Below, one piece after another: positions 41,882 to 51,946 of a stretch of DNA of 64,000 nt; position 1 is the first letter of the stretch, and each line of letters opens with the position of its first letter. Under the pieces are notes generated by a model, which saw only the letters and a program-made list of their open reading frames with translations, did no database searches and was not told the origin of the DNA. The translations under genes and the position numbers were made by a program. Source of the stretch: Lentibacter sp. XHP0401 (GTDB lineage: Bacteria; Pseudomonadota; Alphaproteobacteria; Rhodobacterales; Rhodobacteraceae); NCBI RefSeq assembly GCF_025751535.1, contig NZ_JAOWLC010000005.1, positions 1 through 64,000 of the forward strand, written 5' to 3'.

Positions 41882-43266
41882 AATATATCTCCACCCGCGG
41901 CCAAGCGCCTGAACTCACCTTTGAAGACGCCATGCTCACTGGCCTCGCCCGTGACGGGGGCCTCTATCTGCCAAAAGAGATCCCAACGCTTAGCGAAGCC
42001 GAGATAGCCGACCTCGCTGGCCTTTCCTATGAAGAAACCGCCTTTCGCATCATGCGGCCCTACATCGGCGACACTTTCACAGACACCGAGTTCAAAGGGC
42101 TGCTCGGCAAAGCCTACGCAGGCTTCGGCCACGCCGCCCGCGCACCTCTGGTGCAACTCGGCAGCGGCCACTTCCTGCTCGAGCTGTTTCACGGCCCGAC
42201 ACTCGCCTTCAAAGATTTCGCCATGCAGATCATCGGCCAGATGTTCCAGGCCGCTCTTGAACGCTCTGGTAAACGCATCACAATCGTCGGTGCCACCTCG
42301 GGAGATACAGGTTCCGCCGCCATCGAGGCCTTCCGCGGCCTTTCCAATGTCGATGTCTTTATCCTCTACCCGCACGGTCGGGTCTCCGAAGTGCAGCGCC
42401 GCCAGATGACAACACCATCTGAGTCCAATGTTCACGCCCTCGCCGTCACGGGTGACTTTGACGACTGTCAGGCCCGTGTCAAAGACATGTTCAACGATTT
42501 TGAGTTCCGCGATGGCGTGTCCCTCGCCGGTGTCAACTCCATCAACTGGGGCCGCGTCCTCGCGCAGGTGGTTTACTATTTCTCCTCAGCCGTCTCCCTT
42601 GGCGCACCCGCGCGTCGCGTCAGCTTCACAGTGCCTACAGGCAACTTCGGTGACATTTTCGCAGGCTACATCGCCAAACGCATGGGCCTGCCCATCGACC
42701 GCCTCGTTGTGGCAACAAACCAGAACGATATCCTCCACCGCTGTCTCGAAACATCCGAGTATCGCCCCGATGGCGTCACGCCTTCCATAAGCCCGTCGAT
42801 GGACATTCAGGTCAGCTCCAATTTCGAACGTGCTCTGTTTGAGGCTTACGCGCGCGATGCCGCCCCCGTGGCGCAACTCATGGACGAACTGAAGCAGCAA
42901 GGCTTCTCCGTCAGTCAGGGCGCCCTACAAGCCCTGCGCGAGAACTATGACAGCGGCAACTGTTCCGAAGCTGAAACCAGCGAAACCATCAAACGCACTC
43001 TGGCCGAAACAGGCGAGCTTCTCTGCCCACACTCCGCTATTGGCGTCAAAGTCGCCGAAGAGCACCTTAAGGCGGATACCCCGATGATCACTCTGGCCAC
43101 GGCCCATCCTGCCAAATTCCCTGACGCGGTCGAAGCGGCCACAGGCATCCGCCCGCCACTTCCGCCCCGTATGCATGATCTTTTCGAACGTGACGAGCGC
43201 GTCACCCGTGTCGAAAATGATCTCGCCGCCCTGCAAACCCTCATCAAAGAACGGATCGCGCATTGA
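41878..43266 (+). CDS. thrC: Threonine synthase
   Basis: A 462-residue PLP enzyme of the longer threonine synthase class. It starts MKYISTRGQAPELTFEDAML; the PLP Lys is in GPTLAFKDFAMQ (about 107-118), with the phosphate loop VGATSGDTGSAAIEAF. It converts O-phosphohomoserine to threonine. Overlaps with surf1 upstream and with the M16 protease downstream keep this unrelated gene in the respiratory operon, an order conserved in related genomes as far as I recall. Confidence 0.96.
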   Translation: MKYISTRGQAPELTFEDAMLTGLARDGGLYLPKEIPTLSEAEIADLAGLSYEETAFRIMRPYIGDTFTDTEFKGLLGKAYAGFGHAARAPLVQLGSGHFLLELFHGPTLAFKDFAMQIIGQMFQAALERSGKRITIVGATSGDTGSAAIEAFRGLSNVDVFILYPHGRVSEVQRRQMTTPSESNVHALAVTGDFDDCQARVKDMFNDFEFRDGVSLAGVNSINWGRVLAQVVYYFSSAVSLGAPARRVSFTVPTGNFGDIFAGYIAKRMGLPIDRLVVATNQNDILHRCLETSEYRPDGVTPSISPSMDIQVSSNFERALFEAYARDAAPVAQLMDELKQQGFSVSQGALQALRENYDSGNCSEAETSETIKRTLAETGELLCPHSAIGVKVAEEHLKADTPMITLATAHPAKFPDAVEAATGIRPPLPPRMHDLFERDERVTRVENDLAALQTLIKERIAH

Positions 43267-44525
43267 GCATCCAGACCCACACGCTTTCCAACGGCTTTCG
43301 CATCGTAACCGAGCACATGCCGGGCCTCCAGTCGGCGTCCGTCGGCATCTGGATCACCGCAGGCGCGCGCAACGAAACCCTGCAGCAAAACGGCATCGCG
43401 CACTTCCTCGAACATATGGCGTTCAAGGGCACCAAGACACGCTCAGCTCTTGATATTGCCGAATCCATCGAAAATGTCGGCGGCTATATCAATGCCTACA
43501 CCAGCCGCGAAACCACAGCCTATTACGCGCGCGTTCTGGCGGGTGATGTGCCTCTTGCGGTCGACGTGATCGGCGATATCCTTGTGAATCCAGTGTTTGA
43601 CCCCCGCGAAATCGAGGTGGAGCGCGGCGTGATCCTGCAAGAGATCGGACAGGCGCTCGATACACCCGATGATGTGATCTTTGACTGGCTTCAGGAAGAG
43701 GCCTACCCCGAGCAAGCCTTGGGCCGGACCATTCTTGGCCCGACCGAGCGCATCAAAGCCTTCACACGCGACAACCTCAAAGACTTCGTGGCGCAGTATT
43801 ACGGCCCCGAGAATATGATCCTCTCCGCCGCTGGCGGAGTGGATCATGATGCGCTTGTCAAACAGGCCGAAGCGCTCTTCTCCGCGTTGCCGCGCGGCAA
43901 CGCACCTTCCGAAACCCCTGCCTATTTCGCAGGTGGCGAGCGGCGGGTGGTGAAAGACCTTGAGCAAGCCCATCTTGCCATGGGTTTCGAAGGGCCAGCC
44001 TACCGTGACGATGCCATCTTTACAGCGCAAATATACGCCTCCGCCCTCGGCGGCAGCATGTCCTCGCGCCTGTTTCAGGAGATCCGCGAAAAACGCGGCC
44101 TCTGTTACACTATCTTTGCCTCCGCAGGCGCACATTCCGACACCGGCATGATGACAATCTACGCGGGAACATCAGGCGAGCAAATCGGCGAACTGGCCGA
44201 AATCACGCTGGCCGAAATGACCCGCGCAGCAGATGATATGTCCCAAGCCGAGGTAGACCGCGCCCGTATCCAGATGAAGGCGGGTATGCTCATGGGCCTT
44301 GAAAGCCCCTCAAGCCGTGCCGAGAGGTTGGCCCGCATGACCCAGATCTGGGGCCGCGTGCCAAATCTCGACGAGGTGGTCGCAAAAATCGACGCCGTAG
44401 CCCTGCAAGACGTACGCAGCTTTGGGGCGGGCATAGCAACCTCGGCCAAAACCGCCCTCGCGCTTTACGGCCCGGTCGCCGATGCGCCCGAACTTGGCGC
44501 GCTCTTGCAAAAACGGGCCGCATAA
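43263..44525 (+). CDS. M16 family zinc peptidase (processing-peptidase-like)
   Basis: A 420-residue protein with the inverted zinc motif HFLEHMAFKGT (HxxEH) at about 48-52 and the downstream Glu ligand in the ESIENVGGYINAYTSRETTAYYARV region. The C-terminal half is the second M16 repeat (REKRGLCYTIFA, the R/Y pair). It is the bacterial relative of mitochondrial processing peptidase beta. Translation starts at TTG overlapping the thrC stop (TTGA). Its stop shares a base with the GNAT start. Confidence 0.93.
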   Translation: MSIQTHTLSNGFRIVTEHMPGLQSASVGIWITAGARNETLQQNGIAHFLEHMAFKGTKTRSALDIAESIENVGGYINAYTSRETTAYYARVLAGDVPLAVDVIGDILVNPVFDPREIEVERGVILQEIGQALDTPDDVIFDWLQEEAYPEQALGRTILGPTERIKAFTRDNLKDFVAQYYGPENMILSAAGGVDHDALVKQAEALFSALPRGNAPSETPAYFAGGERRVVKDLEQAHLAMGFEGPAYRDDAIFTAQIYASALGGSMSSRLFQEIREKRGLCYTIFASAGAHSDTGMMTIYAGTSGEQIGELAEITLAEMTRAADDMSQAEVDRARIQMKAGMLMGLESPSSRAERLARMTQIWGRVPNLDEVVAKIDAVALQDVRSFGAGIATSAKTALALYGPVADAPELGALLQKRAA

Positions 44526-45112
44526 TGCTGATGCGGGTGCGCAAAAAACTCAGGATCGAGACCGAGCGTCTCACCCTGCGCGCGCCCGTTCATTCCGATT
44601 TCCACAGCTGGTCCGCCCTGCGCCGCGCCTCCGAGCCGTTCCTCACCCCTTGGGAGCCAAGCTGGAACATTGATCACCTCTCCCGCCGCGCCTTTACCAA
44701 CCGTGTCTATTGGGCGCAGCGCTCCATGTCGGGCGACACAGCCCTGCCGCTCTTCATCTTCCGGCGTGCCGATCAACAACTGCTCGGCGCAATCACGATA
44801 GACAACATCCGCCGCGGCCCTGCCCAAGCCGCAACTGTCGGCTATTGGACAGGTGAAAGCTTCACCCGTCAGGGCTACATGCGCGAAGCTCTCATGGCTG
44901 TCGTGCACCACAGCTTCCATGTGATGGACCTTTCCCGCATCGAGGCCGCCTGCCTGCCCGAAAACGCCGCCTCGCGCGGCCTGCTTGAGCGGGCGGGCTT
45001 CAAATATGAAGGCGTCGCGCAAAGCTATCTGCAAATCAACGGGCGCTGGCGCAACCACGTGCTTTATGCCGCCTTGCGGATGGACCGCCGCGGCAAAACC
45101 GATATAGGCTAG
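44525..45112 (+). CDS. RimJ/RimL-type GNAT acetyltransferase
   Basis: A 195-residue acetyltransferase. N-terminal IETERLTLRAP, a middle WTGESFTRQGYMREAL (acetyl-CoA pyrophosphate loop, with a variant of the R/Q-x-x-G-x-A motif), and the RIEAACLPENAASRGLLERAGF segment define the RimJ group, which acetylates protein N-termini such as ribosomal S5. The exact target is unknown. It begins at the TAATG junction with the protease gene. Confidence 0.9.
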   Translation: MLMRVRKKLRIETERLTLRAPVHSDFHSWSALRRASEPFLTPWEPSWNIDHLSRRAFTNRVYWAQRSMSGDTALPLFIFRRADQQLLGAITIDNIRRGPAQAATVGYWTGESFTRQGYMREALMAVVHHSFHVMDLSRIEAACLPENAASRGLLERAGFKYEGVAQSYLQINGRWRNHVLYAALRMDRRGKTDIG

Positions 45113-45116
45113 GGCC

Positions 45117-46532
45117 ATGCTCACGCCGCTTTCTCCCGATCTGCTCACCAAGCTAGACGCGCTGCTGCCGCAAGGCACCCTGCGCGAGGCGGCCCCGCGC
45201 TATCTTGAGGAGCCACGCGGCAAGTGGCAGGGGGTCGCCGCCGCCGTGGCTGCGCCCAAAACTGCCGCCGAGGTCAGCATCATTGTCAGCTTTGCCGCCA
45301 AGCACCACATTGCACTCGTCCCTTATGGCGGCGGCACTGGGCTTGTCGGAGGACAAGTCACGTCCACAGGCGCCCCGCTGGTCGTCTCGCTTGAGCGCAT
45401 GAACCACGTGCGCGATGTGCACGCGTCTGAAAATGTCATCGTCGTCGAGGCGGGCTGCACGCTGCAAGCCGTGCAGGACGCGGCCCTTGAGGCCAACCGC
45501 CTTTTCCCGCTCTCCATCGGCTCTAAGGGCACGGCCCAGATCGGCGGCAACCTCGCGACCAATGCAGGCGGCATCAATGTACTGCGTTACGGCAACGCCC
45601 GTGACCTGGCACTTGGCCTTGAAGCCGTTTTTCCAGACGGCAGCGTATGGAATGGCCTCACGCGTTTACGCAAAGACAACACAGGCTATGATCTGCGCAA
45701 CCTGCTCATCGGCTCCGAAGGAACGCTCGGCATAATCACCGCAGCAGCACTCAAGCTTTTCCCGCGCCCCGCGCAAACCGGCACAGCGCTCTTCGCCGTG
45801 AAAAGCCCAGCATCCGCTCTCGCACTCCTCTCGCTCCTGCGTGAGATCGCGGGCGAAACCGTTAGCGCATTTGAACTGATACATCGCCAGGGGCTTGAGT
45901 TTATCTCCGAAACCATGCCCGATGTGCGCCTGCCATGGCCCGATCCGCCCGAATGGATGGTGCTCACCGAGCTTGGCCTTGCGCGCGGGCCCTCGCCTCA
46001 GGCGCTCTTTGAAGAGCTGTTCGAAGCCGCGCTTGAACAGGGTCTGGCACATGACGGCATCATCGCCCAAAGCGAGGCCCAGTCCGAAGCGCTCTGGGCC
46101 CTGCGCGAGGCAATACCGATTGCCAACAAAAACATCGGTTCCATTTCTAGTCACGATGTCTCCCTCCCGCTGAGCGCCATGCCAGCCTTCATTCCCCGCG
46201 CCGGCGAGGCTCTCGCAGCGCACGGCGTTTACCGCGTCAACTGTTTCGGCCACTTGGGCGATGGCAACCTGCACTACAATGTCTTCCCGCCCAAAGGGGC
46301 GCAGCGCGATACTTACAAGGCTATGGCAAGTGAGGTGCAAGGCATCGTGCATGACATTGTTGTTTCCATGAACGGCTCGTTCTCTGCCGAGCACGGCCTT
46401 GGCCGCCTCAAGGTAAACGATCTTGAGCACTACGGTGACCCGACCAAGCTTACCGCCATGCAGGGCATAAAGGCCGCGCTTGATCCGCAAGGGATCATGA
46501 ATCCCGGCACTGTCCTGTCTGCAAAAAGTTAA
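45117..46532 (+). CDS. FAD-linked D-2-hydroxyacid dehydrogenase (GlcD/D-lactate dehydrogenase family)
   Basis: A 471-residue flavoenzyme. The PCMH-type FAD domain holds LVPYGGGTGLVGGQ and the IGGNLATNAGGINVLRYGNARDLALGLE segment; the C-terminal FAD-oxidase domain contains the metal-binding NCFGHLGDGNLHYNV and ends with SAEHGLGRLK. Relatives oxidise D-lactate, D-2-hydroxyglutarate or glycolate. No GlcE/GlcF partner is adjacent, which favours a single-subunit D-2-hydroxyglutarate or D-lactate dehydrogenase. Confidence 0.92.
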   Translation: MLTPLSPDLLTKLDALLPQGTLREAAPRYLEEPRGKWQGVAAAVAAPKTAAEVSIIVSFAAKHHIALVPYGGGTGLVGGQVTSTGAPLVVSLERMNHVRDVHASENVIVVEAGCTLQAVQDAALEANRLFPLSIGSKGTAQIGGNLATNAGGINVLRYGNARDLALGLEAVFPDGSVWNGLTRLRKDNTGYDLRNLLIGSEGTLGIITAAALKLFPRPAQTGTALFAVKSPASALALLSLLREIAGETVSAFELIHRQGLEFISETMPDVRLPWPDPPEWMVLTELGLARGPSPQALFEELFEAALEQGLAHDGIIAQSEAQSEALWALREAIPIANKNIGSISSHDVSLPLSAMPAFIPRAGEALAAHGVYRVNCFGHLGDGNLHYNVFPPKGAQRDTYKAMASEVQGIVHDIVVSMNGSFSAEHGLGRLKVNDLEHYGDPTKLTAMQGIKAALDPQGIMNPGTVLSAKS

Positions 46533-46595
46533 ACTGATTCAGAAGCTGTTAACCATCTAAAGGTAATGATGATTCTGTAAGAGATCGGAGTCACA

Positions 46596-47762
46596 ATGCC
46601 TGAAGCTTTACATCCTTCCACTCACCCCCCACTCCCACCCACCACGGAAGATGATCAGGTGTTGTGGCTTCGTCTCTTGCGTTCCCGCCGTGTCGGGATT
46701 GCGACATTCTTTCGCCTTCTGTCCGAACGTGGCAGCGCGGCCGCAGCCCTTGCGGCCCTGCCCGATATTGCCCGCGAAGCCGGTGTCGAGCCTTATCATA
46801 CCTTCTCCGAAGAAGCCGCCCGCGCCGAGCTTGCCCGTGGGGCTGAGACAGGTGCGACACTGCTTTGCTACGGTGCGCCAGAATACCCCCAAGCGCTTTA
46901 TGATCTCTCCGATCCGCCCCCGCTTCTCTGGGTACGCGGCGATGTGTCCCTCCTGCATCGTACCGGTATCGGCATGGTCGGCGCGCGCAATGCGTCTTCT
47001 CTCGGTGGGCGCACTGCCCGCATGCTGGCGTCCGAGCTGTCTGAGCAGGGCCATGTCATCATCTCGGGACTCGCCCGTGGCATCGATACGTCCGCCCATC
47101 TGGCCAGTTTGGACAACGGCACAATCGCAGTGCTCGCAGGCGGTGTTGATGTGATCTATCCCTCTGAAAATGCCCATCTGGCCAAGGATATCTCGCAAAA
47201 AGGTCTCCTGCTCAGTGAACAACCCATGGGGTTAAGCCCGCAGGCCCGGCATTTTCCGCGCCGCAACAGGCTTATCTCGGGCCTCTCCATGGGCCTTATC
47301 GTTGTAGAGGCCGCCGCCAAATCGGGCAGCCTGATCACGGCGCGTAACGCGCTGGATCAGGGCCGCGAGGTGCTCGCAGTGCCGGGCCACCCGTTTGATG
47401 CCCGCGCCTCTGGCTGCAATATGCTCATCCGTGATGGTGCAACGCTCGTGCGCTCCGCAGCTGATGTGCTCGAAACCCTTGCGCCCCTTGTCCCCGCCGC
47501 GCCGGAGCTTCAATCAGAGCTTTCACTCGACATTCCGCCGCCCCCGCCGCAGACGCGTGGCTTGGCCGAAACGGCTGCATTGCACCAACAAATTCTCTCG
47601 CGTCTCGGCCCATCGCCTCTGCCCGAAGATCAGCTCATCCGCGATCTTGCACAGCCCGCAGCCGCAATCGGCCCTGTGCTTGTCGAGTTGGAACTTGACG
47701 GAAAAATCAGCCGCGCCGCTGGCGGAATGCTCACAAAAGAGCTTGAAAACCAGCCCCATTAG
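46596..47762 (+). CDS. dprA: DNA-processing protein DprA
   Basis: A 388-residue protein. The central Rossmann-like DprA domain (about 125-305) contains GMVGARNAS, GLARGIDTSAH, VLAGGVDVIYPSEN, RRNRLISGLSMGLIVVEAAAKSGSLITAR and VLAVPG. The C-terminal 60 residues form a winged-helix (DML1-like) domain. DprA loads RecA onto incoming single-stranded DNA during transformation and is widely conserved. The ribosome site GGAG is present. It precedes topA on the same strand, a common pairing. Confidence 0.96.
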   Translation: MPEALHPSTHPPLPPTTEDDQVLWLRLLRSRRVGIATFFRLLSERGSAAAALAALPDIAREAGVEPYHTFSEEAARAELARGAETGATLLCYGAPEYPQALYDLSDPPPLLWVRGDVSLLHRTGIGMVGARNASSLGGRTARMLASELSEQGHVIISGLARGIDTSAHLASLDNGTIAVLAGGVDVIYPSENAHLAKDISQKGLLLSEQPMGLSPQARHFPRRNRLISGLSMGLIVVEAAAKSGSLITARNALDQGREVLAVPGHPFDARASGCNMLIRDGATLVRSAADVLETLAPLVPAAPELQSELSLDIPPPPPQTRGLAETAALHQQILSRLGPSPLPEDQLIRDLAQPAAAIGPVLVELELDGKISRAAGGMLTKELENQPH

Positions 47763-47872
47763 CGTGGCATAACGGGCATTTTCAAGCCAAGTGAAAATCA
47801 CCGCATTGACATTCCCTGCCCTCTGGACACATTTTGCGCGGCCATAGAGCCCGCGAATTTGAGAGGAAGTTT

Positions 47873-50449
47873 ATGCCCGTAGTTGTTGTCGAATCCCCGG
47901 CCAAGGCCAAAACGATCAATAAATATCTGGGGTCCGATTACACCGTGCTTGCCTCCTACGGTCACGTGCGCGACCTGCCACCCAAGGACGGATCGGTCGA
48001 TACCGAGCATGACTTTGACATGAAATGGGAGATCGGCGTTGACAGCCGCAAGCATGTCAAAGCCATCGCAGATGCGCTCAAAAATGACCCAAACCTCATT
48101 CTCGCAACCGACCCTGACCGCGAGGGAGAGGCAATCAGCTGGCACTTGGAAGAGGCCCTGCGCAAGCGCAAGGCAATCAAGAAAGACACGCCCGTCAGCC
48201 GCGTTGTCTTCAACGCAATCACCAAGGCCGCCGTCACCGAAGCGATGAAAAACCCACGCGAGATCGACGCGCCACTGGTCGAGGCCTACCTCGCCCGCCG
48301 TGCGCTGGATTATCTCGTCGGTTTCAATCTCTCGCCTGTTCTTTGGCGTAAGCTCCCCGGGGCACGCAGCGCTGGCCGTGTGCAATCAGTCTGCCTGCGC
48401 CTCATTGTCGAGCGCGAAATGGAGATCGAGGCGTTCAATCCGCAAGAATACTGGACAGTGAAAGCCGTGCTCGGCACCTCTCGTGGCCAGGAATATGAGG
48501 CCCGCCTCACAGTGCTCGCAGGCAAGAAACTTGAGAAGTTTGATATCTCAAACGAAACTCAAGCCGAGCTTGCCGTGCAGGCAGTCAACAGCCGTGACCT
48601 CTCCATCACCTCGGTCGAGGCCAAGCCCGCCGCACGCAACCCCTCAGCCCCCTTCATGACATCAACGCTTCAACAGGAAGCCAGCCGCAAGTTCGGCATG
48701 GGTGCCCGCGCCTGTATGAGCACAGCGCAGCGCCTCTATGAAGCGGGTCACATCACATATATGCGAACCGATGGCATCGACATGGCCCCGGAAGCCGTGA
48801 CAGAAGCGCGCGCCGCAATCGCCGCGCGTTTCGGCGAGAAATACGTGCCGAAAGAACCGCGCATCTACAAGAACAAAGCCAAAAACGCCCAAGAGGCGCA
48901 CGAATGTATCCGCCCCACCAACCTTGGGGCTGACGCCGCCGAACTCAAGCTGCGCGATGCCGACCAAGCCAAGCTTTACGACTTGATCTGGAAGCGCACG
49001 CTGGCCTGCCAGATGGAAAGTGCACGCATGGAGCGCACCACCGTCGAGATCGGCTCGCAAGACGGTCAGGTCGGCCTGCGCGCCACCGGACAAGTTGTTT
49101 TGTTTGACGGCTTCATGGCCGTTTACGAAGAAGGCCGGGATGATACCGTTGTTGATGATGATGACAAGCGCCTGCCCCAGATCAGCCAGGGTGACCCTGC
49201 GCCCAAAAAATCTGTCATCCCCGATCAACACCACACCCAGCCGCCGCCCCGCTACACCGAGGCAACCCTGGTAAAACGCATGGAAGAGCTCGGCATCGGC
49301 CGCCCCTCAACCTACGCGAGTGTAATCACCACGATTCAAGACCGTGAATATGTCCGCAAAGAACAAAACCGCCTTTTCCCCGAAGACAAAGGCCGCATTG
49401 TCACGATCTTCCTGCTCAACTTCTTCCGCAAGTATGTCGGTTACGAGTTCACATCCTCCCTTGAGGACGAGCTTGACGATGTCTCCGCAGGCAACCGCGA
49501 CTACAAATCGGTGCTTGCCCGCTTTTGGAAGGATTTCTCCGCAGCGATCGCCGAAACAAGCGATTTGCGCATCTCCGAGGTGCTTGATGTGCTCGATGCC
49601 GCCCTCGCGCCGCAGCTTTATCCGCCGCGAGAAGACGGTTCAGACCCGCGCGTCTGTCCCAAGTGCGGCACAGGCCAGCTTCACCTCAAATCATCCCGCA
49701 CCGGCGGCTTTGTCGGCTGCGGCAATTACCCCGAATGCACCTATACGCGCCCCATCGCGGGCGAGGGTGCAGAGGGCGACGAGCGGGTGCTCGGTGAGGA
49801 TGCAGGCGACGAAATCTGGCTCAAGTCAGGCCGCTTCGGCCCCTACGTGCAGCGCGGCGAGCCAACGCCCGAAAACAAGAAACCACCCCGCGCTTCCCTG
49901 CCCAAAGGCTGGGACAAAGACGCGATGGACCTTGAAAAAGCCCTCACGCTTCTCAGCTTGCCTCGCGAAATAGGCGAGCACCCTGAAGGTGGCGCCATCA
50001 CAACCAACTTTGGCCGCTTCGGCCCCTATGTGATGCACCAGCTGCCCGATGATGCCAAACCCACCTATGCCAACCTCAAAGACCCCAACGATGTGTTTGA
50101 ACTCGGCATGAACCGCGCAGTCGAGCTTCTGGCTGAAAAGCGCGCCAATCCGGGCCGCGGCCGCTCTGCTGCCGCCAAGCCGCTCAAAGAGTTGGGAGAA
50201 CACCCCGAAAGCGGCGGGCCGGTGAATGTCATGGAAGGGCGCTATGGCCCCTATGTGAAATGGGACAAAGTCAACGCGACCATTCCGAAAGATGTGGAAG
50301 CGGCAAACGTTACCATGGAACAGGCCGTTGAATGGATCGCCGAGAAGGCTGCGAAAGGCGGCAAAAAGAAAGCCGCACCCAAGAAAAAGGCACCTGCCAA
50401 AAAGCCAGCCGCCAAAAAGCCTGCGGCCAAAAAAGCGGCGTCGAAGTAG
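47873..50449 (+). CDS. topA: DNA topoisomerase I
   Basis: An 858-residue type IA topoisomerase. It starts MPVVVVESPAKAKTINKYLG (Toprim domain), with LATDPDREGEAISWHL (metal site) and the catalytic Tyr in AGHITYMRTDG (about residue 300). Near the C-terminus are one Cys4 zinc ribbon (VCPKCGTGQLHLKSS, FVGCGNYPECTYT) and repeated Topo_C domains (GRFGPYVQ, GRFGPYVM, GRYGPYVK). It ends in a Lys/Ala-rich tail. It relaxes negative supercoils. GAGAGGAAG precedes the ATG. Confidence 0.97.
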   Translation: MPVVVVESPAKAKTINKYLGSDYTVLASYGHVRDLPPKDGSVDTEHDFDMKWEIGVDSRKHVKAIADALKNDPNLILATDPDREGEAISWHLEEALRKRKAIKKDTPVSRVVFNAITKAAVTEAMKNPREIDAPLVEAYLARRALDYLVGFNLSPVLWRKLPGARSAGRVQSVCLRLIVEREMEIEAFNPQEYWTVKAVLGTSRGQEYEARLTVLAGKKLEKFDISNETQAELAVQAVNSRDLSITSVEAKPAARNPSAPFMTSTLQQEASRKFGMGARACMSTAQRLYEAGHITYMRTDGIDMAPEAVTEARAAIAARFGEKYVPKEPRIYKNKAKNAQEAHECIRPTNLGADAAELKLRDADQAKLYDLIWKRTLACQMESARMERTTVEIGSQDGQVGLRATGQVVLFDGFMAVYEEGRDDTVVDDDDKRLPQISQGDPAPKKSVIPDQHHTQPPPRYTEATLVKRMEELGIGRPSTYASVITTIQDREYVRKEQNRLFPEDKGRIVTIFLLNFFRKYVGYEFTSSLEDELDDVSAGNRDYKSVLARFWKDFSAAIAETSDLRISEVLDVLDAALAPQLYPPREDGSDPRVCPKCGTGQLHLKSSRTGGFVGCGNYPECTYTRPIAGEGAEGDERVLGEDAGDEIWLKSGRFGPYVQRGEPTPENKKPPRASLPKGWDKDAMDLEKALTLLSLPREIGEHPEGGAITTNFGRFGPYVMHQLPDDAKPTYANLKDPNDVFELGMNRAVELLAEKRANPGRGRSAAAKPLKELGEHPESGGPVNVMEGRYGPYVKWDKVNATIPKDVEAANVTMEQAVEWIAEKAAKGGKKKAAPKKKAPAKKPAAKKPAAKKAASK

Positions 50450-50483
50450 TCTTCCGGCCACACTGGCGGCGGCGCACGCAAAT

Positions 50484-50537
50484 GTGAGTTTCGGGTGAGC
50501 GGAAAAGCTGTTTTTACAGCCTCAACCCGAAACTTAC
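50484..50537 (+). terminator. Nested inverted repeat between topA and the L,D-transpeptidase gene
   Basis: AGTTTCGGGT (50487-50496) pairs perfectly with ACCCGAAACT (50525-50534), extendable by three base pairs including one wobble. Inside it, GCTGT-TTTT-ACAGC (50507-50520) forms a second hairpin. It sits 35 bp after topA and 15 bp before the next start, so it could be a terminator for topA or a structured leader affecting ribosome access. Confidence 0.6.
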
Positions 50538-50551
50538 CGAAAGGCAAACCC

Positions 50552-51130
50552 ATGTCTGATTCCACCCTTTCACGCCGCGCCCTTTTGCTGGGCGCAAGCG
50601 CCGCTTTTGCAATGCCTGCCATTGCCCGCGCCCAAACAGCGCCTACCGCACAAGTCGAGGAACTTGCACGCCGCCACATCTCGAGTTTCACGACGCAAGA
50701 CTGGCGCGATCACTTCGAGACTCTCGGCGCCGGCGCTATTGTCTGTGATACAACCTCGCGCGCACTTCACTATTGGTCCGCAGATGGCAGTGATTACCGC
50801 GTCTATCCCACCTCGGTTCCCAGATCGGACGAGCTGACAAAGCGCGGCTACACCAAAATTGTGCGCAAGAAAGTCGGCCCAAGCTGGACGCCAACCGCCT
50901 CCATGATGGAGCGTTTCCCCGATTGGAAACCCGTTGCAGGCGGCGCGCCCGACAATCCGCTGGGCACACATGCGCTCTATCTCGACTGGCCCGCCTACCT
51001 CATTCACGGCACCCACGACACCCGCAAGATCGGTCGCCCCTCGTCCGATGGCTGCATCGGGCTCTACAACGAAAAGATCGAAGAGCTCTTCGCTGTTGCC
51101 GATATCGGAACACAGGTGCGCCTCATCTGA
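50552..51130 (+). CDS. L,D-transpeptidase (YkuD family)
   Basis: A 192-residue exported protein. The N-terminus MSDSTLSRRALLLGASAAFA has a twin-Arg-like S-R-R-x-L-L motif followed by a hydrophobic stretch and AIARAQ cleavage region. The catalytic motif is HGTHDTRKIGRPSSDGCIGL (YkuD pattern with the nucleophile Cys). It forms 3-3 cross-links in peptidoglycan or links Braun-type lipoprotein. The start is chosen by the signal; the open frame continues upstream into the hairpin. Confidence 0.92.
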   Translation: MSDSTLSRRALLLGASAAFAMPAIARAQTAPTAQVEELARRHISSFTTQDWRDHFETLGAGAIVCDTTSRALHYWSADGSDYRVYPTSVPRSDELTKRGYTKIVRKKVGPSWTPTASMMERFPDWKPVAGGAPDNPLGTHALYLDWPAYLIHGTHDTRKIGRPSSDGCIGLYNEKIEELFAVADIGTQVRLI

Positions 51131-51231
51131 TTTTCACGGGAATGATCCTTAAGTAGAAACCCTGCTACGATTGACTCTGCGCGCGCCGCGCGCCACAAGT
51201 CGGGCAACCCTTTCACTTCAGGAGTTATTCC

Positions 51232-51945
51232 ATGAAAAAAGTCTACGGATCAGCCACCGAAGCGCTGGACGGCCTTCTGCATGACGGCATGTTCATCGCT
51301 TCGGGCGGTTTCGGCCTTTGCGGTATTCCAGAGCTGCTTTTGCAAGCCATCAAGGAAGCCGGCACAAAAGATCTCACCTTCGCCTCCAACAACGCGGGCG
51401 TTGATGATTTCGGCATCGGCATCTTGCTGCAAACAAAGCAGGTCAAGAAAATGATCAGCTCCTATGTGGGCGAAAATGCAGAGTTCATGCGCCAGTATCT
51501 CTCGGGCGAGCTTGAGCTCGAGTTCAACCCCCAAGGCACCTTGGCCGAGCGTATGCGCTCCGGCGGCTGCGGCATCCCCGGCTTTTACACCAAAACAGGT
51601 GTCGGCACGGTCATCGCCGAAGGCAAAGAGCACAAAGACTTCCCGACTGGCCCCAATGGCGAGTCCGAGACTTACATTATGGAAAACGGCATCTTCGCCG
51701 ATCTGGCCATCGTGAAAGCGTGGAAAGCCGACGCAACAGGCAACCTCGTGTTCCGCAAAACGGCCCGCAACTTCAACCCGCCCGCCGCCATGTGTGGCAA
51801 GGTCTGTGTTGTCGAAGTTGAAGAAATCGTGCCGACAGGCTCGCTTGATCCTGACAGCATCCACCTGCCCGGCATCTACGTGCACCGCATCATTCAGGGT
51901 GATCACGAGAAACGTATCGAGCAACGCACAGTACGGAGCGCATAA
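51232..51945 (+). CDS. scoA: 3-oxoacid CoA-transferase subunit A
   Basis: A 237-residue class I CoA transferase subunit. The N-terminal [16 protein letters not shown] is the CoA-binding signature, and [22 protein letters not shown] is typical of the succinyl-CoA:3-ketoacid group. With ScoB it moves CoA from succinyl-CoA to acetoacetate, allowing ketone bodies (also released by carnitine breakdown at 25-29 kb) to enter the TCA cycle. A strong AGGAG ribosome site is present. scoB follows at once. Confidence 0.95.
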   Translation: MKKVYGSATEALDGLLHDGMFIASGGFGLCGIPELLLQAIKEAGTKDLTFASNNAGVDDFGIGILLQTKQVKKMISSYVGENAEFMRQYLSGELELEFNPQGTLAERMRSGGCGIPGFYTKTGVGTVIAEGKEHKDFPTGPNGESETYIMENGIFADLAIVKAWKADATGNLVFRKTARNFNPPAAMCGKVCVVEVEEIVPTGSLDPDSIHLPGIYVHRIIQGDHEKRIEQRTVRSA

Positions 51946-51946
51946 T

